The position numbers were made by a program, and so were the translations under genes. Source: JAQWRV01 sp045564915 (GTDB lineage: Bacteria > Pseudomonadota > Alphaproteobacteria > Rhodospirillales > Rhodospirillaceae). Taken from it: a stretch of 64,000 nucleotides of DNA. This document shows positions 46,215 through 54,802 of the stretch, piece by piece (position 1 is the first letter of the stretch; the number at the start of each line of letters is the position of its first letter). Below the pieces are notes generated by a model. It made no database searches, was not told the origin of the DNA, and was given only the letters and a program-made list of their open reading frames with translations. The DNA is taken from contig JBJLGL010000011.1 of the NCBI GenBank assembly GCA_045564915.1, positions 62,001-126,000 on the forward strand, in the 5' to 3' direction.

Positions 46215-47201
46215 TTATCGTGGCTCTTCAATGAGTTCAGTAAGTTCGCCTACTGGCCCAACAAATGTCGCTGTACGCCGCCCGCCATATTCGATGATTG
46301 GTTCGGCAATAAAATCGACACTGACTGCATCCAGATTGTCGACATTGAAAGATGTCATAGCCACGCCTGGGGGTAATTGTCCTTTCGGATGTGGCCGTGG
46401 ACCGATATCGGTTGGGTATTCATCAAGCTCGATGCTATTTCCACGTTCGCGCAAACGGATGAGGCCCAGGTTATACTCATAGTCCATCGAACGACCCTGC
46501 ATTTTAGATATGAGCCCACCCTTTGAAGCAAAACGGTATCCACCTTCCTTCATGTTAAAGTTATTGGCATAGAAGTTTTCCATTTTGTCTATGTCCGGCC
46601 CCGAAAGGATCATGATGAAGGGCCTATCTACGTTGCCGCGGGGAATAGGAAGTGGTGACTTTTCCCGATCGCCAGTTTCGCAGGTTAGATAAATTACGTC
46701 CTCAGCCGGGCCAATATATTGGGCGGCACGGATTGACGCATTATTACCTCCTAGATTGGCCGGTCCGCCGATATGCCGGAATGGTGACTCAAGCATCGTC
46801 TTATGCAGACTATCGACATCATCAACAATTATCTCGATAGCATTCCAGCCCCAGGAAGATATAGCTCTGTAGCTTGGTACGGGATCAATGTCGACGCCTC
46901 GAATATATACATCGTCTTTAGAGTCTGACTGCATAACGATGAAGTTGCGGCCGAATGTTTTTGGCGCACCCCAAGATTGCGCCAGCTCCTTGCTCACCTT
47001 ACCCCTTTCTATGACGACATAATTCAATGCCTTTGTATAGGCATTCTCGAGCGCCGTAAGATCGGGTGCGCCAATAGTCGCCATCTTGATACGGCTCAGA
47101 AGTGCATTGGATGACTGCGCAATTGCGGTTCCAGACAGCACTGTTGTGGCGATAGTCGCACCCCCCATTTCTAGAAACCCCTTTCTTGAAAAGCTGCTCA
47201 T
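46215..47201 (-). CDS. Double VOC-module protein with Tat-like signal
   Basis: A 328-residue protein. The N-terminus SRKGFLEMGGATIATTVL followed by AIAQ is a Tat-like signal (RK in place of RR), so export is likely. Two VOC/glyoxalase modules follow (about 35-165 and 195-325), with GWNAIEIIVDD in the first and GPVGELTELIEE at the end. The usual first-strand metal-binding His is Met (KMATIGAPD). It starts two bases before the stop of its paralogue at 47204-48190. Function unknown; family members may be dioxygenases, isomerases or binding proteins. Confidence 0.78.
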   Translation of the reverse strand: MSSFSRKGFLEMGGATIATTVLSGTAIAQSSNALLSRIKMATIGAPDLTALENAYTKALNYVVIERGKVSKELAQSWGAPKTFGRNFIVMQSDSKDDVYIRGVDIDPVPSYRAISSWGWNAIEIIVDDVDSLHKTMLESPFRHIGGPANLGGNNASIRAAQYIGPAEDVIYLTCETGDREKSPLPIPRGNVDRPFIMILSGPDIDKMENFYANNFNMKEGGYRFASKGGLISKMQGRSMDYEYNLGLIRLRERGNSIELDEYPTDIGPRPHPKGQLPPGVAMTSFNVDNLDAVSVDFIAEPIIEYGGRRTATFVGPVGELTELIEEPR

Positions 47202-47203
47202 AG

Positions 47204-48190
47204 TTATCTTACTTCTTCAATCAGCTCCACTAGCTCGCCAGCTGGCCCAACGAATGCTGCAGATCTTTTGCCGCCATATTCGGTGATGGGTGGGGCAATA
47301 AAATCTGCGTTCACCGCATCCAGGTTATTGACGTTGAACGTTACGATCGCGTTGCCTTGTGGTAGATGGCCCGCGACCCGAGGCCGAGGGCCAGTAGCTA
47401 TAGGATAACCATCGAACTCAATGGCATTGCCGGGCTCACGAAGTCGGGCTAAGCCCATGGTAAAGGAATGGTCTTCAGGCAAACCTTGTGCCTTAGCAAT
47501 AATGCCGACTGGAGTCGGGAATGAGAATCCCTTTGGCAGGCCAAAGGCAGCGCTATAAAATGCCATGGTCTCATCTACATTATTGCTTGCCAGAATAACT
47601 ATGTTAGTGCGGCCGACATCTTCGCCTGGATCAGGCAGGGCTGACTTTGAGCGATCCCCTGTTTCGCTATTAAAATAAAGCACCTCTTCTGCGGGTCCGA
47701 TATATTGTACTGCACGGATTGACGAATTGCCGCCACCGAGGTTCGCTGGCCCACCAATATGCCGAAAATCTGATATTCCTAGGCGCTCATATAAGTCATC
47801 GGGGTCGTTGACGATGATTTCAAAGGAATTCCAACCCCAAGTGGTCATAGCTTTGTAGCCACCCACAGCTTCAATCTCGACAGCGCGAACAAGCACATCT
47901 TCGCCTGTCATGGGCTGCATTAATATAAACGGCCGACCCGCTGCAGCGGGCGTACCCCAACTTTTGGCCATTATCTCACTGACTTTCGATTTTTCCACAA
48001 CCGAATGACCAAGCCAGGTAGTGTAGAACCGCTCTACCGCATCGACGCTAGGGGCTCCAATTGTAACGTATTTTATGCGGCTGATTACCATTTCAGCTTC
48101 TTCAGCGTGAGATACAGAGGATAGTGTGAGTGCCACTGCGGTAGCTCTAATGAGCACGCGCAGGAATGATTGTTTATTGTTGAGCTCCAT
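47204..48190 (-). CDS. Double VOC-module protein with Sec signal peptide
   Basis: A 328-residue paralogue of the neighbour. A Sec signal (LRVLIRATAVALTLSSVSHAEE) points to the periplasm. The first module reads KYVTIGAPS, with Tyr where VOC metalloenzymes have His, then TWGWNSFEIIVNDPD and YIGPAEEVLYFNSETGDRS; the second ends GPAGELVELIEE. It lies between the RidA-like gene (28 bases upstream) and the next VOC gene (2 bases downstream). Confidence 0.78.
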   Translation of the reverse strand: MELNNKQSFLRVLIRATAVALTLSSVSHAEEAEMVISRIKYVTIGAPSVDAVERFYTTWLGHSVVEKSKVSEIMAKSWGTPAAAGRPFILMQPMTGEDVLVRAVEIEAVGGYKAMTTWGWNSFEIIVNDPDDLYERLGISDFRHIGGPANLGGGNSSIRAVQYIGPAEEVLYFNSETGDRSKSALPDPGEDVGRTNIVILASNNVDETMAFYSAAFGLPKGFSFPTPVGIIAKAQGLPEDHSFTMGLARLREPGNAIEFDGYPIATGPRPRVAGHLPQGNAIVTFNVNNLDAVNADFIAPPITEYGGKRSAAFVGPAGELVELIEEVR

Positions 48191-48218
48191 TTATTGTCCT
48201 CTCGTGAGAAGATAGTGC

Positions 48219-48683
48219 CTAATTCTCGACAATTGCACGAACATTGATCTCTAGTTTTAATTCGGGAATTGCCAAGGCACTGACACCGATGACCATAGAT
48301 ACGGGTTTATGCCCTTCCGGAAAGAAATTCCGCACATCCTGATAAGCTGGCTCGGGATCAATATTGGCGAGATCCACGATAAAAATTTGAATCTCAACCA
48401 CATTCTCTCGGGTAGCACCGGCGGCTTTTAGGGCGAGGTCGATATTTTCCCAGGTTAGTTTGGATTGCTCCGCAAGAGTTGGTGGAATATATCCGTCTGG
48501 TCTTAGCCCAGCCTTTCCGCCGAGCAAAACCATTTTACCGCTTCCCTCAATAGTTACCACTTGCGAATAACCGACAGGCTGATCCAATCCCTTTGGGTTC
48601 CAGCGCTTGATTTCTATTTCAGCCATAGTGTCTAACGGGCTCCAAATGGTAAGTGCGGACAATATTGCGAAAACGTATTTCAT
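48219..48683 (-). CDS. Exported RidA/YjgF-like protein
   Basis: A 154-residue protein with an N-terminal signal segment (MKYVFAILSALTIWSPL, cleavage near TMAE). The RidA fold is seen in SGKMVLLGGKAGLRPDGYIP, NIDLALKAAGATRENVVEIQIFIVD and the C-terminal LKLEINVRAIV. The arginine that cytosolic RidA uses to hold the imine substrate is replaced: the PxRS position reads KPVS. It is thus not an ordinary enamine deaminase and seems periplasmic. It sits inside the VOC run. Confidence 0.78.
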   Translation of the reverse strand: MKYVFAILSALTIWSPLDTMAEIEIKRWNPKGLDQPVGYSQVVTIEGSGKMVLLGGKAGLRPDGYIPPTLAEQSKLTWENIDLALKAAGATRENVVEIQIFIVDLANIDPEPAYQDVRNFFPEGHKPVSMVIGVSALAIPELKLEINVRAIVEN

Positions 48684-48736
48684 TACTCTTTCCCTTTTTC
48701 ACTTATTGTGTGTCCGTCTCAATAATCTCTTATCCA

Positions 48737-49651
48737 TTACGGCCCTTCAATTATTTCAATAAGTTCACCCACAGGGCCGCGAGCTGTCCGACAACGCCCG
48801 CCACCATAGGCCATGCCTGGGCCAGAGATTTCCTCGCCTACATAATCCAGATCCATCGATTCTAGGCTGTCTACGGAGAAAGAAACACTAGAGCACCCTG
48901 GCGGTAGTTGGCCGCTGTGGCAGGGGCGGGGGCCGCAAGTGTCATCATAGCCGTCGTATTCTATGAAGTTACCTACTTGGCTCAGTCCCATAAAGCCCAT
49001 GTCGAACATGTGATCCTTTGGCAGGCTTTGTGCATCTGCAATTACCCCTATGGGGGTTTTCATATCTTCTTCCCGTTTCATGAGAAATTTCTCGCAATAA
49101 TATGTCTGCATTGTGTCAACGCCATTGCCCGCCAGAATGACAATGAAGGGGCGATCGACGAAAGACCCTGGGAGGGGCAACAATGAATCAGGCTCGCGGG
49201 TGACATCGCAGGTAAGGTAGATTGCCTCGCCTGCAGGCCCGAGCACCTGCATGGCATGAATGAAATTTAGTTCACCATCCAAAGGAGCGGGCTCGCCGAT
49301 AATTTTGAAAGGGCTATTAACTAGTTTGCCATGTAATTTGTATACGTCGTCGATGATAAGCTCAAACGCATTCCAACCTAGCGTTGTCATGGGCTTGTAT
49401 TCTGGCACTTCGTCAATAGCCACCACTCTCATAAATACATCTACACCACTTTCCGGTTGCATTAAGAGGTAAGGATTTCCTGCCATTGCTGGGGTGCCCC
49501 ACGATGAAGCTAGATCGCCACTGATCTCGCCGCGTTCGCAGACGTTGTAGCCCAACCATTTAGTATACCAATTTTCTACTAGCCCAATGTCAGGGGCAGC
49601 GACGGTGTTAATCTTCAGTCTTTTGAGTAGCGGAATTGTTTCATTAGTCAT
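48737..49651 (-). CDS. Double VOC-module protein, probably cytoplasmic
   Basis: A 304-residue paralogue without a signal peptide, so the only probably cytoplasmic member of the four. It begins PLLKRLKINTVAAPDIGLV, then LGWNAFELIIDDVYKLHG; the second module has RPFIVILAGNGVDTMQTYYCEKF and ends GPVGELIEIIEGP. It follows the 49675-50676 paralogue by 23 bases. Confidence 0.75.
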   Translation of the reverse strand: MTNETIPLLKRLKINTVAAPDIGLVENWYTKWLGYNVCERGEISGDLASSWGTPAMAGNPYLLMQPESGVDVFMRVVAIDEVPEYKPMTTLGWNAFELIIDDVYKLHGKLVNSPFKIIGEPAPLDGELNFIHAMQVLGPAGEAIYLTCDVTREPDSLLPLPGSFVDRPFIVILAGNGVDTMQTYYCEKFLMKREEDMKTPIGVIADAQSLPKDHMFDMGFMGLSQVGNFIEYDGYDDTCGPRPCHSGQLPPGCSSVSFSVDSLESMDLDYVGEEISGPGMAYGGGRCRTARGPVGELIEIIEGP

Positions 49652-49674
49652 GTTTTTTCCTCCCTAGGAACATC

Positions 49675-50676
49675 TCAAGAGGTTTCTTCAATTAATTCTA
49701 ACAACTCTCCCGCCGGGCCAATGATAGTGGCTGTGCGTCCTCCGTAGGCGGGGATGGGTTCGGCAATTGTTTCTAGTTGCAGTGCATCTATGTTTTCAAC
49801 AGTGATACTGGTTATCGCGATACCGGGGGGCAATTGTCCCTCGGTGTATGGCCGTGGTCCCGTGTGATCGCCATAGCCATCTAACTCAAATAAGTTACCA
49901 TGCTGGGCAAGTTTTAAAGTTGTCAGAGGTCGTTCGCTACCCATGGGCAGACCCTGCGCTTCATTAATTAGGTCGACGGGAGAATTGTTGATTGTCCCGC
50001 GCTCCATATCAAAAGTGTCGGCATAAAAATCCTGTAATGTCTGAATATTGGGCCCAGCGACCACCATAATGAAGATCCGCCCAATAAAAGCACCTGGTCG
50101 CGGCAGTAGAGAATTAGAGCGGTCTCCAGTTTCGGCCGTAAGATAAAGAACATCTTCTGCAACGCCTTTAAACTGTGTCGCACGTATCGACGGATAATTT
50201 CTTAACCCTTCGGGTTTTCCCAAAAGAGTGAAAGGAGAACTCTTTAGTTTGTCGTACACGGCATCGGGATCGTCGACGATTATTTCAATCGCGTTCCAGC
50301 CCCAGGTTGTCATGGCCTTGTAGCTGGGTACAGGATCAATTTCGACTGCTCTAATAAATACATCTGCGCCGCTTTCTGGCTGCATTAAAACATAGGGCCG
50401 GCCAGCTGATTTGGGTGCTCCCCATGACGCTGCTAGGTTGGCAGCTAGGTCGCCACGTGCCACCGTGTCATAACCCAACCACTCTTTGTACAATGGTGCC
50501 ACGGCATCTAAGTCGGGAACGCCTATAGTAGCCATCTTAAAGCGCTTAGCTTTTGGAACACTCTTCGACATCGAACTTCCTTTGGCCCCCGAACTGCTTA
50601 TTGTAAGTGTTGACGCTGTGGCCGCGGCCCCAGCCGCGCCCAAGACCCCGCGCCGGGAGACGCTGTCCGTGTTCAT
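49675..50676 (-). CDS. Double VOC-module protein with Tat signal
   Basis: A 333-residue paralogue. SRRGVLGAAGAAATASTLTI is a standard Tat signal, so the folded protein, perhaps with a cofactor, is exported. The first VOC module carries FKMATIGVPDLDAV and TWGWNAIEIIVDDPD, the second RIFIMVVAGPNIQTL and GPAGELLELIEE. It starts one base after the stop of the upstream hydrolase gene. Confidence 0.8.
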   Translation of the reverse strand: MNTDSVSRRGVLGAAGAAATASTLTISSSGAKGSSMSKSVPKAKRFKMATIGVPDLDAVAPLYKEWLGYDTVARGDLAANLAASWGAPKSAGRPYVLMQPESGADVFIRAVEIDPVPSYKAMTTWGWNAIEIIVDDPDAVYDKLKSSPFTLLGKPEGLRNYPSIRATQFKGVAEDVLYLTAETGDRSNSLLPRPGAFIGRIFIMVVAGPNIQTLQDFYADTFDMERGTINNSPVDLINEAQGLPMGSERPLTTLKLAQHGNLFELDGYGDHTGPRPYTEGQLPPGIAITSITVENIDALQLETIAEPIPAYGGRTATIIGPAGELLELIEETS

Positions 50677-50677
50677 A

Positions 50678-51604
50678 TCATTTTACCTGTTGTTTGAAGG
50701 CGTTAAGAATCTCTGAACCAGTAGCAGACCAAACCCCATCATGCCCAGTAATCCAGCTAAGAATCTTATCAAGGTATTTTATCCTATAATGAAGACCCAT
50801 GATATATGGAGTCAGTACAATCGAGAGGATGCGACCACCATACTGATCAGTCTCTTTGTAGAGAACACTGAAAGCATCCTCTAATTCTTCGACGAATTCA
50901 TCTTCATTATGTTTCTTATCAAGAATAATAGTGCGGTCCCAAATTTCATCCCCGTGGGGCATGGCCCACAAATTACCCGCCTCTTCTTTCATCTGGTAAG
51001 GCATGTCGTCATTGCTCCAATCACAGCAATAAGTGATACCATTAGAGGCTAGATTCTGCATAGTTTTCCAACTTTGTGATTTTGCTGGTGACCACCAACC
51101 CGTCACTGGCTGGCCAGAGGCTTCGCGCAACACTTTTAGACTTTCCGTGATTAACGCTTTTTCTTCTTTATCGTCCATGCCGCCGTAATGGAGCTTACCC
51201 ATGTCAACGCCATGGCCAATGAGTTCGTCACCGCGCTCGCTGATCTTTTGAATCACGTAAGGATACCGCTCAGCAACTCTCGAATTCACTGCAGCTGATG
51301 CTTTGATCTTATGTTCATCAAAAACTCGCCAGAGACGTTGAACACCGACGCGATTACCATAGTCCCGGGTGGTGAAGTGACGTAGGTCTGGGTATGGTGT
51401 CACCATTCCTCCCGGCGCTTTGAAAGGCGTTGAAGGCTGATCGTGCGGGAAGAATTCTAGCGAATAGCTAACCCAAAGCGCTAGTTTAGCTCCGTTAGGC
51501 CAGGTGACGTTGGGTCGCTTCTGCAGAATAGACCAGTCATAGTAGTCATGATCCATACCGTAGCGACGGTTGGGATATTCCAGATATTCTTTATCGAGTG
51601 TCAT
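50678..51604 (-). CDS. PuuE-like polysaccharide-deacetylase-fold hydrolase, atypical active site
   Basis: A 308-residue protein of the NodB/PuuE fold, the group that includes allantoinase and, as I recall, cyclic imide hydrolase. Seen are NGAKLALWVSYSLEFF, DYGNRVGVQRLWRVF, ERGDELIGHGVD and GWWSPAKSQS. In the late motif that reads LHxxxxG in active relatives the His is Thr (IVLTPYIMG). It is three bases from its paralogue at 51608-52525, which keeps that His. A catalytic/helper pair is possible. Confidence 0.82.
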   Translation of the reverse strand: MTLDKEYLEYPNRRYGMDHDYYDWSILQKRPNVTWPNGAKLALWVSYSLEFFPHDQPSTPFKAPGGMVTPYPDLRHFTTRDYGNRVGVQRLWRVFDEHKIKASAAVNSRVAERYPYVIQKISERGDELIGHGVDMGKLHYGGMDDKEEKALITESLKVLREASGQPVTGWWSPAKSQSWKTMQNLASNGITYCCDWSNDDMPYQMKEEAGNLWAMPHGDEIWDRTIILDKKHNEDEFVEELEDAFSVLYKETDQYGGRILSIVLTPYIMGLHYRIKYLDKILSWITGHDGVWSATGSEILNAFKQQVK

Positions 51605-51607
51605 TGC

Positions 51608-52525
51608 TCAGACTCCCTTTCGCGCGTTGATGTCAGCGAGACAGGTGTCATAATAGTTTTCATAGTAATACTCAGCAATTTCACGCCCAGTCGCGATCCA
51701 CACATCTTCCTTGCTATGCCCGGTAATGTAGTCCAATGCCTCCTCAAATCCGCCGATACGGTGCGGGTGACCTACCGCGTATGCGTGGAGTGGAATACAC
51801 ATAACTGTACCGCAGTCCTCGCCTTCAGCGAGCAATTGATCAAATTGATCTTTAATCATTTGACCGTAGCGGCGGGGGGTGCCGAAGTATGAGTTATAAA
51901 CAATAATGTCGTTGATCTCGAGTGAGTAGGGCATGGAGATCAATCGTCCACTGCTAACGTTTAGTGGCTGTGGTGTATCATCTTGAAACAGGTCGCAGCT
52001 ATAAAGGAAGCCATATTCTGCCAATAAATCCATAGTACTTTCAGTATGGGTGAGCGCTGGGGCCAAGTATCCGGCTAGCTTCTGTCCGGTCGCCTTGATA
52101 ACTGATTCGAGGCTATCCTCCATGATTGCCCGCTCTTGTGCTTCATCCATGTCGTATGAATATCTCGTGTTATAAATGCCATGCGAAAAGAATTCCCAAT
52201 TGCGTGCTTTGGTTTCCTCAATTAATTCGGGGTGATGTTCAATCAAGCCGATACTTAATGAAATAGAACCACGAACGTTATATTTGTCCATCACTTCCAT
52301 CATACGCCAATGACCAGCCCGATTGCCGTAGTCACGGTTTGAGGCTAGCAATACATCTGGATGCGGTCGTGGCCATGCCTTGCGCTTCGGATTCAGCGGA
52401 GGGTTGAGTTCATAAAATTCAATATTGGGCGCAACCCAAAAAGCAATTTTTGCGCCATTAGGCCAGCGGATTTTGGGCCGGCCTTCGTACGGCCAGTAGT
52501 CATAGAGTCCAAGATCGGGTTTCAC
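51608..52525 (-). CDS. PuuE-like polysaccharide-deacetylase-fold hydrolase
   Basis: A 305-residue paralogue of the previous gene. It shares NGAKIAFWVAPNIEFYELNPP, DYGNRAGHWRMMEVM and WEFFSHGIYNTRYSYDMDE. The late His is kept (CIPLHAYAVGHPHRI), so this one is the better candidate for the active enzyme. The reaction class is hydrolysis of a C-N bond in a cyclic amide or ureide. It is followed by the paralogue and preceded (40 bases) by the isochorismatase-like gene. Confidence 0.85.
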   Translation of the reverse strand: MKPDLGLYDYWPYEGRPKIRWPNGAKIAFWVAPNIEFYELNPPLNPKRKAWPRPHPDVLLASNRDYGNRAGHWRMMEVMDKYNVRGSISLSIGLIEHHPELIEETKARNWEFFSHGIYNTRYSYDMDEAQERAIMEDSLESVIKATGQKLAGYLAPALTHTESTMDLLAEYGFLYSCDLFQDDTPQPLNVSSGRLISMPYSLEINDIIVYNSYFGTPRRYGQMIKDQFDQLLAEGEDCGTVMCIPLHAYAVGHPHRIGGFEEALDYITGHSKEDVWIATGREIAEYYYENYYDTCLADINARKGV

Positions 52526-52565
52526 ACACCCCTCCCCATTTCTAGGCTTTATTCAACGAAAAAAA

Positions 52566-53228
52566 TTACGCATTGCCACCCAACCAGGTTTTCACGGTTT
52601 CGACAGATTCCACATCACAATACTTTAGAGCGAGATCGGTTAGGTTGGCGAAGTGGTAACTCTCATGCTTATCGGCGACGCATTCTTCTATGATTGTGGT
52701 GCGGTATCCTCGTGACAAACTATCCACGCCCATGGCGCGCACACAGCCAGACGTTGAGCCGCCAGTAATCAACAAAGTATCTACCTGGTGAAACACTATC
52801 AAAGATTGAAGATTGGTTTCAAAAAACGGCGACGGCATTTTTTTGTCCATAATGATGTCGCTATCTTTGATATCACAACGATCGTCAAATTCGGCACGTT
52901 CAGATTTGTACTTAATGTTTTGAAGACTGTCAGGAGTATCAGTGCGAGTTCCCCATACGCCACAGTCTTCGCCGGACCCTACATAGGCCACATAAGTCCA
53001 TATTACTGGCCAATCTTTTTTCCTCATCAGCGCAGCAATTTCGTTGATATATTTTATTTGATTCGGGTCGTTCTCGTAAGCGGTCTTAAAAAGATCAGTC
53101 CGGGTATAGGCCTTTTGGACATCAATATTGACTAAAGCGGCCTTCTTTCCGAATCCGAATTTAGCCCGGGCTGGATTCGCTTTAACAGCTTCGTATAGTT
53201 CGCGGGCTGTCTTATCGGACAGTTCCAT
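52566..53228 (-). CDS. Isochorismatase-family amidohydrolase
   Basis: A 220-residue cysteine hydrolase. ATG 53228 is preceded by GAGGGG ten bases upstream; a TTG at 53246 is a weaker choice. The catalytic triad is visible: Asp in VNIDVQKAY, Lys in IIMDKKMPSPFF, and Cys in GGSTSGCVRAMGVDSLSRGY. Relatives include N-carbamoylsarcosine amidase and maleamate amidase, which act on open-chain amides. It is 40 bases before the PuuE-like pair, so it probably works on the ring-opened product. Confidence 0.9.
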   Translation of the reverse strand: MELSDKTARELYEAVKANPARAKFGFGKKAALVNIDVQKAYTRTDLFKTAYENDPNQIKYINEIAALMRKKDWPVIWTYVAYVGSGEDCGVWGTRTDTPDSLQNIKYKSERAEFDDRCDIKDSDIIMDKKMPSPFFETNLQSLIVFHQVDTLLITGGSTSGCVRAMGVDSLSRGYRTTIIEECVADKHESYHFANLTDLALKYCDVESVETVKTWLGGNA

Positions 53229-53269
53229 AGCAGTATGTCCCCTCAAGAATTTATTAGCCTGTATTTATT

Positions 53270-53289
53270 GCTGCCGCAGTTGCGGCAGC
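53270..53289. repeat. Perfect 9-bp hairpin between two genes of the set
   Basis: GCTGCCGCA and TGCGGCAGC (53270-53278, 53281-53289) pair exactly with a two-base loop. No T tract follows on the leftward strand. It lies between the lyase and the amidase genes and may stabilise or partly terminate the transcript. Confidence 0.6.
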
Positions 53290-53381
53290 TCTATCATTCA
53301 GAATAGCGTTGAGCTGTCAGGAATCAAACCATCCTGGCCCGGCGTTTTTCCTTTGGGGTGCTGGTGTTCGTGCAGTGAAGC

Positions 53382-54284
53382 CTATTCCGCGGCTTTCAGA
53401 GTGTCCGGGTCATATTGTTTGCCTGATTCGAGTAATTTCTTGGTCCCCAGTAGGTCATTGAGGCCATCGAAATCAAACATACGGTTACGGACTTGGGCTG
53501 TGGAGCCGTCATCTTTCAGCGCTTTTAGATAGTCTTGACCGGCTTTGGCAATGATTCGCACCATCGCACCAGGGAAAATGATAAACTTGAAGCCCATATC
53601 TCCTAGATCCTGGGCATTTGACAGCGGTGTCTTGCCGCCTTCGACCATGTTAGCGAGCAGGGGAACGCTGTCAGCGAATCGCTCACTAACAATTTCTAGT
53701 TCATTCATGGTGCGTGGGGCCTCTATGAATAACATGTCGGCCCCGGCCTCTAAGTAGGCTTCGGCCCTGCATAGCGCTGCATCCAGGCCTTCCACGGCAA
53801 TCGCGTCGGTCCGGCCAACGATGACAGTATTTTGGTCTAGTCGAGCGTCCTGCGCTGCTTTGATCTTACCAACCATCTCTGCAGTCGATACGAGGGTCTT
53901 GCCATCGAGATGTCCACATCGTTTCGGTGTAGTCTGATCTTCGAGTTGTATGGCAGAGGCACCAGCTCTCTCAAACATTCGCACAGTACGTTGAACGTTG
54001 AGTGCATTACCAAACCCTGTATCTGCATCGACAACAAATGGAATATCAATACGCTCACGGATTCTTGACACGGTATCTGCCACCTCTGAACAGGTAGTCA
54101 GACCAACATCTGAACGGCCTAGACGAGAATAGGCGATGCTTGCGCCGCCTATATATGCAGCGTCAAAACCAGCCTGTTCTACTAACAGTCCTGTTAGTCC
54201 GTCATACATGCCCGGAGCTACAATTGTACCGGGCCCGGCGAGTAATTCTCTCAAGCGTTTCGCATGAGTCCCATTAATACTCAT
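53382..54284 (-). CDS. Isocitrate lyase/PEP mutase family C-C lyase
   Basis: A 300-residue barrel protein. The family motifs are YIGGASIAYSRLG, the Mg-binding VVDADTGFGN (about 81-90), and the catalytic-loop PKRCGHLDGK with the active-site Cys-Gly-His. Relatives are methylisocitrate lyase, oxaloacetate decarboxylase and 2,3-dimethylmalate lyase. Being four bases from a LeuC/LeuD-type hydratase pair favours a lyase that cuts a substituted malate. Its start overlaps the small-subunit stop as ATGA. Confidence 0.87.
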   Translation of the reverse strand: MSINGTHAKRLRELLAGPGTIVAPGMYDGLTGLLVEQAGFDAAYIGGASIAYSRLGRSDVGLTTCSEVADTVSRIRERIDIPFVVDADTGFGNALNVQRTVRMFERAGASAIQLEDQTTPKRCGHLDGKTLVSTAEMVGKIKAAQDARLDQNTVIVGRTDAIAVEGLDAALCRAEAYLEAGADMLFIEAPRTMNELEIVSERFADSVPLLANMVEGGKTPLSNAQDLGDMGFKFIIFPGAMVRIIAKAGQDYLKALKDDGSTAQVRNRMFDFDGLNDLLGTKKLLESGKQYDPDTLKAAE

Positions 54285-54802
54285 TGTGGGAGGTCTCCTG
54301 TTTTCAGTTCACCAGCATCAATTCTCTTCTTAAGATTTTGCATCAGCCCACCATCGCTGATCATTTCCATAAGGTGTTCCGGTATTGGGGATACTTTGTA
54401 TCGTTTTCCTGTTGTGTCATTTTCAATCGTTCCTTCAATCGCATTGACGGCCAATTGATCCCCAGCGTTAATCTCATTCGCTTCAGGAAAAACTAATGCG
54501 GGTACACCGAAGTTCAATACATTTCGGTAGAAGATACGGGCGTAGGATTTTGCGAGAATCGCACCAACCTTCAGGTGAACAAAAGATAAGGCTGCCTGTT
54601 CCCTTGCAGACCCCACTCCAAAGGCCCGCCCTGCTACAACGATATCGCCAGCTTTGACATTCGGTGCGAAGTCAGGGTTAATCGCCTCACAGCAGTGTTT
54701 TGCCATGACATCCATGGATTCCTTAAAATAGATACCCGGTGCCATCACATCTGAATTGATCTCATCGCCGAAAACCCAGGCTTTGCCAGTTAAAGCAGTC
54801 AT
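54281..54802 (-). CDS. Aconitase-family hydro-lyase small subunit (LeuD-like)
   Basis: A 173-residue swivel-domain subunit. Conserved parts are FGDEINSDVMAPG and the substrate-specificity loop GRAFGVGSAREQAALSF, then ILAKSYARIFYRNVLNFG. It overlaps its partner by four bases upstream and the lyase by four downstream. leuA and leuB are not in the window, so leucine synthesis is not its role; a homoaconitase or dimethylmalate-hydratase-like function is more likely. Confidence 0.9.
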   Translation of the reverse strand: MTALTGKAWVFGDEINSDVMAPGIYFKESMDVMAKHCCEAINPDFAPNVKAGDIVVAGRAFGVGSAREQAALSFVHLKVGAILAKSYARIFYRNVLNFGVPALVFPEANEINAGDQLAVNAIEGTIENDTTGKRYKVSPIPEHLMEMISDGGLMQNLKKRIDAGELKTGDLPQ

